64,000 nucleotides of DNA from the NCBI RefSeq assembly GCF_022664435.1, contig NZ_JAKREU010000012.1, positions 37,936 through 101,935 on the forward strand, given 5' to 3'. Below are positions 1-7,735 of this stretch, piece by piece. Position numbers and translations under genes: made by a program. Source of the DNA: Sphingomonas panni (GTDB lineage: Bacteria; Pseudomonadota; Alphaproteobacteria; Sphingomonadales; Sphingomonadaceae). Below the pieces are notes generated by a model. That model did no database searches, was not told the origin of the DNA, and worked only from the letters and a program-made list of their open reading frames with translations. Numbering within the stretch: the first letter of the stretch is position 1; the number at the start of each line of letters is the position of its first letter.

Positions 1-1821
1 GCGAAGGCGAGCGAGTTCGGGCGCGACACCGGTGCTGACGTGAGCACGGTTGCCCGCTTCCTCGCGCGTCATGCCCGCGTGATCGACGGCACGGCCCGAC
101 CGGAACAGGTCGCCCGCGTGAAGGCGGAGCTGGCCGGTGCGATCGTCATGGTCGAGGAGGCCGGACAGCTCGGGACGCGCGACATGGAGCGGATCGTGCG
201 GCTTGCCAACATGACGGGCGTTGCCCGCGTCGTGCAGACCGGCGACACCCGCCAGCTGACCGCGATTGCGGCCGGCAAGCCGTTCGAGGCGAGCCAGAAA
301 GCCGGCGTCGCCACGGCCCATATCACCGAGAATCTGCGTTCCCGGTCCGATCAGATGAAGGCTGTCACCGCCGCGCTCGACCGCGGCGATGTGTCGGGTA
401 CGTTCGTGATCCTCAGGCCCGCGACGACCGAGGTGCCGGGGAACGCGGTGGCGACGACGGCCGCGGCGCGTTGGGCAGCGCTGCCGCTAGGCGAACGCGA
501 CGCCACCCTCCTGCTGACCGCCGGTCGCGCCATGCGCAGCGAGGCCAACCAGGCGGTACAGGCCGAGCTGAAGGCGAGCGGCGAGATCGCTGCCACAGGC
601 ACGGCGTTTACCGTCCTTGATCGGGTCAACGCCACCAAGGAGGGCGCACGGCTGATGCGCGCCTATCGGCCCGGCCACGTGGTCGAGGTCCGCATCAACC
701 TGCCCAGCCAAGGCCTGGTTCGCGGCGATCGCGGTGTCGTGACCGGCGTCGAGGGCGACCGGGTGCGGCTCGGCATGGCGGACGGGACCGAGAAGCTGTT
801 CCGGCCCGGCCGATTGGCTAGGAACCTCGACCGCGATGCGGTGTCGATCTTCGCAGTGAAGGAGGTCGAGCTGCACGTCGGTGATCGCATCCGCTGGAGC
901 GACAACGACCGGACCCGCGGACTCGACAACGGTGCGATGGCGCGGGTCGAGGAAGTAGGGCGGGGCAGGTTGGTCGTGTCCTCCCTCGTCGACGGCACAG
1001 TGCACGAGATCGCGTCCGGCGATCATATGGCCGAGCGACTGGACCTTGCCTATGCGATCAACGTCCATGTCGCACAGGGGGTCACCACCGAGCACGGCAT
1101 CGTGGCGATGCGCTCGTCGGAACGCAAGCTGCTGACCGAACGGTCGTTCCTGGTCGCGCTCACCCGCGTGGCGGACAAGGTGGGACTGGTGCTCGACGAC
1201 GGGCGGAAGGTCGAACGGCACGTCACCCGCAACACCGGCGACAAGACCTCGGCGCTTGATGTGGTCGAGCGTGGCCAGGCGACCGACGCCATCCGCCTGC
1301 CGGATGCGGGCTCCCCGCTCGACCGGGCGCTGGAGCGTTACGCCCAGTTGTTTCTGGCGGCCGAGCGGATGCGCGAGGATGGACGGGAGCTGCCGCTGTC
1401 CCAGGTGCGTGAACTGGACGTTGCGTCGGCCGCGCTCGACCGGGTCCGGCCCTATGCCGCTGAGGATCTGCGGATCGTGCTGGACCGCAGCGCCGACCCG
1501 GTACGGGGGCTGGAGCAGATTGTGCCGGGCGAGTTGCGGCAGGTCTGGGCGGAGGAGGGGCAGGCGCGTGCCGATCCTCGCACCTATGCCGACCGCTTCG
1601 TGGCCGATTGGCGGTCGGCGTCAGGCGACCGGGGTGCGGGCGAAACGCCGCAGATCGAAGACCGGGCCGAGCGCCGCCTGGAGCGGCTCGAAGGCCGTAT
1701 GGCGCGGCAGCCCTCGCTGGAGAAAGCGCTCGACGCCCGCATTCCTGAGCGCCAGCTGCGCCTCGACGGCCCCGGAATGGGCGGGGGTGGTCGCGAACGG
1801 GATCGGGAAATGGAGATGTGA
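1..1821 (+). CDS. Conjugative relaxase/helicase, MobF (TraI/TrwC) type, C-terminal part
   Basis: The reading frame is open from the first base, so the relaxase N-terminus lies outside the window. What remains is the superfamily I helicase part: a Walker B-like segment (IVMVEEAGQLG) about 45 residues after the first in-window GTG, an arginine-bearing QTGDTRQLTAI motif just after it, and a late VAQGVTTEHG...VALTRV segment that corresponds to helicase motifs V/VI of TraI and TrwC. The protein would nick and unwind plasmid DNA at oriT during conjugation. The charged tail (ERLEGRMARQPS and a Gly/Arg-rich end) matches relaxases of this type. No transfer genes follow it; the next clear operon is a defence cluster. 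Family call is good; the exact name (TraI, TraA, TrwC) is open. Confidence 0.8.
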   Translation, partial: AKASEFGRDTGADVSTVARFLARHARVIDGTARPEQVARVKAELAGAIVMVEEAGQLGTRDMERIVRLANMTGVARVVQTGDTRQLTAIAAGKPFEASQKAGVATAHITENLRSRSDQMKAVTAALDRGDVSGTFVILRPATTEVPGNAVATTAAARWAALPLGERDATLLLTAGRAMRSEANQAVQAELKASGEIAATGTAFTVLDRVNATKEGARLMRAYRPGHVVEVRINLPSQGLVRGDRGVVTGVEGDRVRLGMADGTEKLFRPGRLARNLDRDAVSIFAVKEVELHVGDRIRWSDNDRTRGLDNGAMARVEEVGRGRLVVSSLVDGTVHEIASGDHMAERLDLAYAINVHVAQGVTTEHGIVAMRSSERKLLTERSFLVALTRVADKVGLVLDDGRKVERHVTRNTGDKTSALDVVERGQATDAIRLPDAGSPLDRALERYAQLFLAAERMREDGRELPLSQVRELDVASAALDRVRPYAAEDLRIVLDRSADPVRGLEQIVPGELRQVWAEEGQARADPRTYADRFVADWRSASGDRGAGETPQIEDRAERRLERLEGRMARQPSLEKALDARIPERQLRLDGPGMGGGGRERDREMEM

Positions 1822-1871
1822 GCCGACGTGGAAAGGTGTGTTTCGGGTGTGTCATGCTCACCCGGCTTCGA

Positions 1872-2045
1872 TTAATCTTCTCCAGCTTCCGCCCTGTCGA
1901 GTGCGACAAGGCGCTTATACTCTTCGACCGGCACGATGGCGATCATGGGCGATCCGTCGCGCTCGATGGCGATCGCGCCTTCGGTTGCCAGCGCAAGGCA
2001 TTTACGGACCTGGGCGGGTGTGCGGGGAAAGGGGACCGTGCGCAT
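1872..2045 (-). CDS. Phd/YefM-family antitoxin-like protein, 57 aa, orphan
   Basis: A 57-residue protein beginning MRTVPFPRTPAQVRKCLALA, then EGAIAIERDGSPMIAIVPVEEYKRLVAL. This is the Phd/YefM fold signature: a short N-terminal helix, a beta segment with 'I..DG.P.AIVP', and 'EEY..L' at the start of the next helix. The reading frame is closed by a stop five codons upstream of the ATG, so this is the only ATG start. Family members bind their own promoter and neutralise a cognate toxin such as RelE, Doc or a PIN protein. No toxin gene is next to it: downstream on its strand lies the relaxase 3' end, upstream is non-coding. It may act as a solitary repressor or be a remnant of a toxin-antitoxin pair. 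Confidence 0.6.
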   Translation of the reverse strand: MRTVPFPRTPAQVRKCLALATEGAIAIERDGSPMIAIVPVEEYKRLVALDRAEAGED

Positions 2046-2231
2046 GGCCGTATCATATCACTCCGCGAGAATCGTAACTAGGGCTGCGCTACGTCAAACA
2101 CCCAATCAGGCGGTGCTGATGAAGGCAGCTATCTCGAATGATATAGCAGCGGTGAGGCTGGCGAGATCACCGATTGGATCGATACGCATTGCGCGCCGCG
2201 GCTGGTCATGGCCGATGGCAGACCGCACGGC

Positions 2232-2260
2232 TTGAAACGCTCCTCGGAAGAACGTAATGT
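2232..2260 (+). promoter_or_regulatory. Candidate promoter of the Thoeris operon
   Basis: TTGAAA and TAATGT are separated by exactly 17 bp, 36 bp ahead of the TTG start of the SIR2 gene. The rest of 2046-2295 holds no gene I can support. Only sequence resemblance supports this. Confidence 0.35.
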
Positions 2261-2295
2261 GAACGAATGATACTGATAATCTTCGCCGGTACCCT

Positions 2296-3738
2296 TTGAG
2301 CGATCGCGATGTATTTTTGAGAGAGTACACCTCAGCACTTGCTGAGGATGGTGCTTCGGTTCTTGTCGGTGCCGGCACTTCCATGGCCGCGGGGTATCCC
2401 TCGTGGAAGGGCTTGCTGCAGGAAATTGCGGGTGATCTCGGCCTCGAAATTGAGGACGTCGACGATCTTACGGCAGTTGCTCAATGGGCGATTGGTGCGG
2501 ATCATTCGAACCGCACGACCGTACTAAATGCCATACGGGAGCAGATCGAGCCGGATCATGCCATCCCCTCGGCGTTGCTGTCGCTGGCAAGGCTGCCGAT
2601 CCGCGAGGTGTGGACGACGAATTACGACCGGCTGATCGAGCGTGCGTTCGGCGAGCTTGGGCGCCCGGTTGATGTTCGGGCCAACCAGGAGCAGTTGGCA
2701 CTGCGCAAGCGCCGCGCGGGAGCGGTCCGCATTTACAAGATGCACGGGACCATCGATGCAGTTGATGATCTGGTAATTTCCACCGAGGATTACGAACTGT
2801 ACCGGCAGCGGCGCGGTGCATTTTTGGGTCTGCTGCACGCTCATCTGACAGGAATGACCTTCCTGTTCGTGGGTATGAGCCTGACGGACCCGAACGTCCG
2901 CCACGTGCTTGCCTTGCTGCGTGAGCATTTTCCAACGACCCCGCCCCGACACTTCATGATCGCACGGCGGCCACAGCGGGCGGATTTTGGGTCTGATGAT
3001 GCCCACGCCGCCCGGTTGAAGCGGCATGACTATTGGGTGCGCGACTTACGACGCTATGGTCTTGTCGTCGTCGAGATCAATGCGTTCGCTGAAATTGATG
3101 AATTGATGGATGAACTCGAACGGCGTGTGGCACGTCGTCGGATATGGGTGTCGGGTAGCTGGCCGCTCAATGCCGGTGATTCTAGCGCGGGGTTCGTTCA
3201 CGATGTAGCGCGCGCGATCGGGCGTAGGATCGGATCGACAGATCTTTTCATGCTATCCGGGGCCGGGCTGTTGGTCGGATCAGCTTCGCTGTCAGGGTTC
3301 CTCGAAACCATGCAGGGGCGCGGTGAGTGGGACTTTGATCGGCGGTTGGTTGTTCGTCCCTTTCCGCAACCGGTCGGTGACGCTGAGCCGGATCGTCAGC
3401 ATTGGGCAGAGCTGCGTGGTGAGTTGGCGCGCTTGGCGGGTATCGTGGTTTTCGTTGGCGGTGCGAAGATCGAGTCCGGCGAACTGGTGTCTGCCACCGG
3501 TGTGTTCGAAGAGCGCGCCCTCGCCGATGGTAGAGGTGCATTTCTATTGCCTGTCGGAGCCACCGGAGGCGCTGCCTCGGTTATCGCCAATGGGTTGCTG
3601 ACATCAGCCCTTCCGTCGACTGGCAGTAATGCCCGGCGCCCCACGGACGATGAGTTGCGCATATTGTCAGACGCCTCGGCAACGCCAGATCAACTCGCTG
3701 ATGCGGTTTTGAAAATCATTAAGCGGATCGCACGCTGA
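2296..3738 (+). CDS. thsA: ThsA-like Thoeris effector (SIR2 + SLOG domains)
   Basis: A 480-aa protein. Residues ~15-270 form a SIR2-like NAD-binding domain: GAGTS at 25-29, TTNYD with Asn109, and KMHG with His150, matching the catalytic Asn/His pair of ThsA-type NADases. Residues ~285-480 have the pattern of a SLOG domain (VSGSWPL, then MLSGAGLLVGSASLSGF and a late IVVFVGGAKIESGE), the module that senses the TIR-made cyclic ADP-ribose signal in Thoeris. Known function of the family: on phage infection the TIR partner makes the signal, ThsA oligomerises and depletes NAD+. The start is TTG, because a stop lies 36 bp upstream and the next Met is inside the nucleotide-binding motif. Two TIR-fold genes follow, which strongly supports the call. 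Confidence 0.85.
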   Translation: MSDRDVFLREYTSALAEDGASVLVGAGTSMAAGYPSWKGLLQEIAGDLGLEIEDVDDLTAVAQWAIGADHSNRTTVLNAIREQIEPDHAIPSALLSLARLPIREVWTTNYDRLIERAFGELGRPVDVRANQEQLALRKRRAGAVRIYKMHGTIDAVDDLVISTEDYELYRQRRGAFLGLLHAHLTGMTFLFVGMSLTDPNVRHVLALLREHFPTTPPRHFMIARRPQRADFGSDDAHAARLKRHDYWVRDLRRYGLVVVEINAFAEIDELMDELERRVARRRIWVSGSWPLNAGDSSAGFVHDVARAIGRRIGSTDLFMLSGAGLLVGSASLSGFLETMQGRGEWDFDRRLVVRPFPQPVGDAEPDRQHWAELRGELARLAGIVVFVGGAKIESGELVSATGVFEERALADGRGAFLLPVGATGGAASVIANGLLTSALPSTGSNARRPTDDELRILSDASATPDQLADAVLKIIKRIAR

Positions 3739-3773
3739 AAAATCGTTTGTGATGAACATCTGGGAGAACGGCA

Positions 3774-4256
3774 TTGGCGAGGCGGGTATTCTTCAGCTTT
3801 CACTTCACGCGAGATGCATGGCGCGTGTCGCAGGTCCGCAATGCCTGGATGTTGCCGGGAAACCGTGATTCCAACACCATTGTCGATCATGCGTCGTGGG
3901 AAGAAATCATGCGCAATGGCCCGCAGGCGATCCAGAACTGGATCGATACGCAGATGAACGGCAGTAGCGTGGTAGCGGTACTGATCGGTCGCGATACGCA
4001 TATGAGGCCGTGGGTGGAGTATGAGATCCGCAAGGCCCACCGCGAGGGACGCGGCATCCTTGGTGTGCACTTAGCTGGCATGAAGGATAGTAACGGCACC
4101 GTTGATCCGGCCGGGGCCGATCCGATCGCAAAGCTTGCGCTTACCGATCGGTTCGGGACCAGAGTAACTTACCCTACTTATTCCTGGTTGCAGGGTGACG
4201 GCAGAAAGAACTTTTCGTCGTGGGTTGAAGCCGCTGCCCAGCGCGCCGGTCGTTAA
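3774..4256 (+). CDS. thsB: ThsB-like TIR-fold protein (first copy)
   Basis: A 160-aa protein of the MTH538/DUF1863 TIR-like type found in Thoeris: it opens RRVFFSFHFTRDAWR, with an internal IVDHASWEE stretch and a PWVEYEIRKA motif (Glu82/Glu84) at the place of the TIR catalytic glutamate, then GILGVHL. It should sense infection and make the cyclic signal for the SIR2-SLOG protein upstream. The start is TTG, preceded by a GGGAG ribosome site at suitable distance. It lies 35 bp after thsA and 14 bp before a second, quite different TIR gene, so the three form one transcription unit. Substrate specificity cannot be read from sequence. Confidence 0.8.
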   Translation: MARRVFFSFHFTRDAWRVSQVRNAWMLPGNRDSNTIVDHASWEEIMRNGPQAIQNWIDTQMNGSSVVAVLIGRDTHMRPWVEYEIRKAHREGRGILGVHLAGMKDSNGTVDPAGADPIAKLALTDRFGTRVTYPTYSWLQGDGRKNFSSWVEAAAQRAGR

Positions 4257-4270
4257 AGGCGAGATCGATC

Positions 4271-4831
4271 ATGTCCTACGTTACCGAATCTGAGGTCCGG
4301 GCTGCCGCTGCTCGTGCGAAAGCAGCTACGTTCAAGTCCGCGGGCATTTTGTTGCGCGAATCGCGTGACACATACCAATCTTCATTCGATGTATTCCTGT
4401 CGCATTCTTTCATGGATCAGGAACTTGTCCTAGGAGCGAAGCAACTGCTCGAGGAAAAAGGGTTGTCCGTCTATGTCGACTGGATCGACGATCCGCTGCT
4501 AGATCGTACCGCCGTAACGCGGGCGACCGCCGAGAAGATCAGAGGGCGGATGCGGCAGTGCCGGACGCTGCTCTATCTGCATTCGGCGAATGCCACCAAG
4601 TCTAAGTGGTGTCCGTGGGAATTGGGCTATTTCGATGCCTTCACCCATCCGTCCCGGCGCGTTTTCATTTTCCCCGTCACCGCTGCGGATCGATCCTATA
4701 CGAGCCAGGAATATCTCAATCTCTATGATACGGTCGACATGGCTTCGATCGGCGTGGCTACACGCAGGCGCGATGATATCAGGGTCAAGGGCGCAGATAG
4801 TAGCTTCAGAGCGTGGAGCGTTGCCGCCTGA
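4271..4831 (+). CDS. TIR-domain protein, second ThsB candidate
   Basis: A 186-aa protein. After ~38 residues of alanine-rich helix comes a TIR domain: FDVFLSHS (39-46), LLEEKGLSVYVDW (59-71), then CRTLLYLHS and KSKWCPWELGYFDAF, whose Glu117 aligns with the TIR NADase glutamate. ATG start preceded by AAGGCGAG. It is unlike the first ThsB copy in length and motifs, so it is not a simple duplication. Thoeris loci with more than one ThsB are known, and extra copies are thought to widen the range of phage triggers; that role here is inference. The short tail after the TIR core (RRRDDIRVKGADSS) has no recognised function. Confidence 0.75.
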   Translation: MSYVTESEVRAAAARAKAATFKSAGILLRESRDTYQSSFDVFLSHSFMDQELVLGAKQLLEEKGLSVYVDWIDDPLLDRTAVTRATAEKIRGRMRQCRTLLYLHSANATKSKWCPWELGYFDAFTHPSRRVFIFPVTAADRSYTSQEYLNLYDTVDMASIGVATRRRDDIRVKGADSSFRAWSVAA

Positions 4832-4935
4832 TCGATCATTCCTTGAGCTTTTCGGCGACCGCGAACGCGGCATCAGGAGGCGGGTAGAGTCAGCTATTTT
4901 TGCCATGGCGCACACGGGTCGCCATTATCGGAGGT

Positions 4936-4953
4936 AGAAAGGTCTACCTTTCT
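4936..4953. promoter_or_regulatory. Perfect 18-bp inverted repeat ahead of vsr
   Basis: AGAAAGGT-CT-ACCTTTCT, two perfect 8-bp arms around a 2-bp centre, 43 bp upstream of the vsr ATG. No run of T follows, so it looks more like an operator than a terminator. It could bind a controller protein of the restriction-modification block; no binding protein is proven. Confidence 0.45.
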
Positions 4954-4996
4954 TCCGCGCGATCGAATGCCAATGCGGCATGGTAGGTAATGGGCG

Positions 4997-5404
4997 ATGG
5001 ACACGCTTGAACCCGCCGCTCGATCAGAACGTATGCGCCGAGTCCGCGGCAAGGACACTCGGCCGGAAATAGTGGTGCGGCGGTTAGCCCATCGGCTCGG
5101 CTACCGCTTCCGTCTTCATCGCCGCGATCTACCCGGTAGCCCCGACCTGGTGTTCCCCGCGCGCCGAGCGGTGATATTCGTGCATGGATGCTTTTGGCAT
5201 CAGCACGACTGTCCGCGCGGATCACGCCGCCCTTCAAGCAACGCGGCATACTGGCACCCCAAGCTCGCCCGGAACGTCGAGCGGGATGGAATGGCGCGGC
5301 AGCAGCTCGAAAACGAAGGCTGGCGCGTCCTGGTGCTGTGGGAATGCGAGATGCGGGATGCCGACCAGCTATCACGCCGTCTGGTCAGCTTCCTCGACGG
5401 TTAA
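4997..5404 (+). CDS. vsr: Very short patch repair (Vsr) DNA mismatch endonuclease
   Basis: A 135-aa protein, the usual Vsr length. It has the family signatures: SERMRRVRGKDTRPE near the N-terminus, GSPDLVFPARRAVIFVHGCFWHQHDC with the catalytic Asp and zinc-binding Cys/His residues, and LARNVERD and LWECE near the end. Vsr nicks T:G mismatches left by deamination of 5-methylcytosine, which fits the C5 methyltransferase two genes away. Vsr and the endonuclease gene converge and share their stop codons in one TTAA (5401-5404). In composite defence islands Vsr-like nucleases can also serve as the restriction enzyme, so a direct anti-phage role is possible. Confidence 0.92.
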   Translation: MDTLEPAARSERMRRVRGKDTRPEIVVRRLAHRLGYRFRLHRRDLPGSPDLVFPARRAVIFVHGCFWHQHDCPRGSRRPSSNAAYWHPKLARNVERDGMARQQLENEGWRVLVLWECEMRDADQLSRRLVSFLDG

Positions 5405-6258
5405 GCACGCCGGATCGGCGCCATGTCCGACACCTTCTGGACCACGCCAGCACGCCGGATCGTGGTGCGCCGCATGAGGTCGGAGCCGCTTTGCAGCAGC
5501 TCGAAATCCACATGGTTCAATTCAGCATCGTTGCCTTTGAAGCAGCGGTGGAACGCCAACAGCAGCTCCACCGCTTCGATCGGCTGAGCTGAAGCAGCGG
5601 GGGCGGCGCTGGACGGCACGATGCTTGGAAACAGGTAGGTGCAGGCCGGCGGAACGCGAAATGGGCCAATGTCGGTGAGCCGTGCTCCATCGTCACCGGC
5701 GACCTTGGGACATGGGCGGCCGATCGTGCCGCACACCATGTCCCAGACGATCAGGCCATCAACACGCTGGTTGCGGGAGATCATCTCAACGCTCAAGCGC
5801 GTGTGGATCCCCGACCAAGCATTGCGACGTGGATCGGCGCCGAGGTTGGTGCAGATGCTCCAAATCACAAACTCGTCGGCATCGGCCGGCCGCTCGAATA
5901 TGTTGGTGTTGTTGCCGTCTAAGCAACCCTTGAGGTCGATGACGGCAGTGCGACCTGATGGAAGCCGGACCCGATAGTCGTTGCGGCTGGAATCGTCGGT
6001 GAGATCCCACCCGGCGATAAAGCCTTCGTCCTCCATGTGGTTGAGGACGTGCTGGACGAACTCGCGCTTGGTGCGCATCGTCGCGGAGAATTGCCCTCTC
6101 ACCCGCTCGACGGCACCACGGAACAGGCCCGAATTGTAGAAGTCACGTTCGTCCAGGCCATGATCACCGAGCCGGTGCGCCTCGGTTTTCAGAACCTCGG
6201 CGAACCGCTCGATTTGCGCGCGCAGATCGCTGTTCTGCTCGCACGGTATGACGCTCAT
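5401..6258 (-). CDS. Putative type II restriction endonuclease, PD-(D/E)XK fold
   Basis: A 285-aa protein coded immediately after the C5 methyltransferase, with ATGA overlap (6255-6258), so the two are translationally coupled. The likely active site is Asp94 followed by LPSGRTAVIDLKG, where Asp108-x-Lys110 is the D-x-K half of the PD-(D/E)XK motif and the GR...VIDLKG strand is typical of this fold. No closer subfamily was recognised, so cutting site is unknown; it should equal the site of the methylase. The C-terminus has an Ala/Pro-rich linker (PSSAAPAASAQP) and then a helical segment. Called by motif plus context; a non-nuclease partner protein is the alternative. Confidence 0.7.
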   Translation of the reverse strand: MSVIPCEQNSDLRAQIERFAEVLKTEAHRLGDHGLDERDFYNSGLFRGAVERVRGQFSATMRTKREFVQHVLNHMEDEGFIAGWDLTDDSSRNDYRVRLPSGRTAVIDLKGCLDGNNTNIFERPADADEFVIWSICTNLGADPRRNAWSGIHTRLSVEMISRNQRVDGLIVWDMVCGTIGRPCPKVAGDDGARLTDIGPFRVPPACTYLFPSIVPSSAAPAASAQPIEAVELLLAFHRCFKGNDAELNHVDFELLQSGSDLMRRTTIRRAGVVQKVSDMAPIRRA

Positions 6259-7400
6259 GCAGCAGCCCGTTCGGCAGCCTCCGCCATGCCCAACAGGGGC
6301 TCTAGGATATGGTGGGCGAGGTGCCGAACAACCGGCACCGCCACCCCGTCGCCGGTCAGGTGGTATGCTTCATTGTAGTTGCGCGGCAGCTTGTAGTCAT
6401 CGTCTAGACCCATGAGACGCGCTGTCTCGCGCGCGGAGATCAGTCGCGACCGCACTTTCGCGCCATCAATGACGACGATCACTTGGCGGCTGGAGCCGCC
6501 GGCGGGCGTGCGTAGGCAGCCAGATACGTCGTCGAAACGAACTTCGGCGCGTTGCACCTTTTTGCCTCCCTCAACTCGCGTGCGCTTGTAGACGCCTCCG
6601 ACCATGCGGCGCCCTGCCCGCTTGGCGGCGTTCACCTTGGCGAGGTTGATGGGCGACATCATGCCGAGGAGCTGCTGCGTTTCCGCAGACGTGTGCCAAG
6701 ACACGCTCGACGGGTTCTCCTCGATCATGCTGGCGAACGTCGTGTTGCGTCGGTTGGGCGTCGGCATGTTCCACCACAACATGCCCTGTCGCAGCTCGGC
6801 CGGCAGCCGCTCGACTGCGCTTTGCAGGCCCCGCGTATGGAACGGCTCAATCGGCCCAGGCGCGAGTAGCGTCGAGTCGACTGTCACGTCGGCATGGACA
6901 CCGATCACGAATAGACGAGGACGGGAGTGCGGAAGGAAGAGATCCGCGTTGATGACCAAGGCGCCGCAGCGGTAGCCCGCGTCCGCGAAGGTCTGGCAGA
7001 TCGCCTCGAAATCCTTGCCCTCATGCGAGGTCAGTGTGCCGCAGACGTTCTCGAGCGCAATCAGCTTGGGTGCCCTTCCGTCCGCGATGAGGCCACGGAT
7101 CACGTCCCAGAACGGGTAGAAGGTGCCCGAGCGCTCTCCGCGCAGCCCCGCCCCGCCCCCCGCCAGTGACAGGTCTTGGCAGGGGAATGAACCCCATACG
7201 AGATCGGCCACGCCGGGCAGCTTGGCGGCGGTGATTTGCTTCACGTCACCGACCGTCAGCTCGCCGCCCATGCCCCAATTTGCTTGGTAGGTGAGCCCCT
7301 TCTTATGGTCGAAGTCGTTGGCGAACAGGCAGGTCCAACCCGCCCCCAGGCCAGCGCGCGCCATGCCTCCGCCAGCGAAGAACTCGTAGAACTTAGCCAT
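6255..7400 (-). CDS. dcm: DNA (cytosine-5-)-methyltransferase
   Basis: A 381-aa C5 cytosine methyltransferase. Motif I is FFAGGGMARAGLG (7-19), motif IV is GSFPCQDLS with the catalytic Cys74, motif VI is ALENVCG, motif VIII is RPRLFVIG, and motif X is GDGVAVPVVRHLA near the C-terminus. It transfers a methyl group from S-adenosylmethionine to cytosine in the recognition site. It sits between a ribbon-helix-helix regulator (8-bp overlap at its start) and the putative endonuclease (4-bp overlap at its end), a compact three-gene operon. The target-recognition region (between VIII and X) contains KRTRVEGGKKVQRAEV and resembles nothing I can assign a site to. Confidence 0.95.
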   Translation of the reverse strand: MAKFYEFFAGGGMARAGLGAGWTCLFANDFDHKKGLTYQANWGMGGELTVGDVKQITAAKLPGVADLVWGSFPCQDLSLAGGGAGLRGERSGTFYPFWDVIRGLIADGRAPKLIALENVCGTLTSHEGKDFEAICQTFADAGYRCGALVINADLFLPHSRPRLFVIGVHADVTVDSTLLAPGPIEPFHTRGLQSAVERLPAELRQGMLWWNMPTPNRRNTTFASMIEENPSSVSWHTSAETQQLLGMMSPINLAKVNAAKRAGRRMVGGVYKRTRVEGGKKVQRAEVRFDDVSGCLRTPAGGSSRQVIVVIDGAKVRSRLISARETARLMGLDDDYKLPRNYNEAYHLTGDGVAVPVVRHLAHHILEPLLGMAEAAERAAA

Positions 7401-7608
7401 TAGCGACCCGCCCTTCCCCGTGGCGATCGTTGGCGCTCGTCTCGCGCGCCAGCTTCTCCGCGACGGCTTCGGTGATCCAGGTGTTGCGCGAGACGTTGCC
7501 GAGGCGATCGGCGCGCGCCGCGTCGATCAGAGCGAACGTCTCGGCCGATAGGCGGAGGTTGATGCGATCGAGATCGCGCACAGTGGCGGGCTTGGAAGAC
7601 GTAGTCAT
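7393..7608 (-). CDS. Ribbon-helix-helix regulator of the restriction operon
   Basis: A 71-aa protein (start MTTSSKPATVRDLDRINLRL). The segment RINLRLSAETFALIDAARADRLGNVSRNTWITEAVAEKLA is a ribbon-helix-helix DNA-binding domain: an alternating polar beta strand followed by two helices with the usual N/S turn. Such proteins bind as pairs of dimers to adjacent short palindromes. Two 8-bp palindromes 11 bp apart cover its own start, which suggests autoregulation of the operon RHH-dcm-endonuclease. The 3' end overlaps the methylase start by 8 bp. An in-frame ATG at 7629 would add seven residues; I prefer 7608 because the longer form places the palindromes inside the gene. Confidence 0.7.
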   Translation of the reverse strand: MTTSSKPATVRDLDRINLRLSAETFALIDAARADRLGNVSRNTWITEAVAEKLARETSANDRHGEGRVANG

Positions 7609-7626
7609 GGCGCCATTGTGGCGCCA
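7608..7626. promoter_or_regulatory. Tandem TGGCGCCA palindromes (operator of RHH regulator)
   Basis: TGGCGCCA occurs at 7608-7615 and 7619-7626, each fully self-complementary and spaced one helical turn (11 bp). They cover the translation start of the RHH gene. A second 11-bp periodic pair, TGTTC at 7647-7651 and 7658-7662, lies further into the divergent promoter region. Adjacent short palindromes one turn apart are what RHH dimers of the Arc/MetJ type recognise. Confidence 0.55.
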
Positions 7627-7735
7627 CATTTTGACCTTGTCCAGTATGTTCTACATGTGTTCCTAATTTGCAAGGCCGATCGGGCTCGCGCCTATTCCCC
7701 TGCCGAGCTATATGTCACTGAAACGTGGAGCGTGC

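Noticed and set aside
487..1221. A 244-codon minus-strand frame in the relaxase
   Set aside because: Shadow of the relaxase gene, no start context and no domain.
2106..2290. Possible short genes between the Phd-like gene and thsA
   Set aside because: Frames on either strand lack a ribosome site and recognisable content; the segment more likely holds the promoter.
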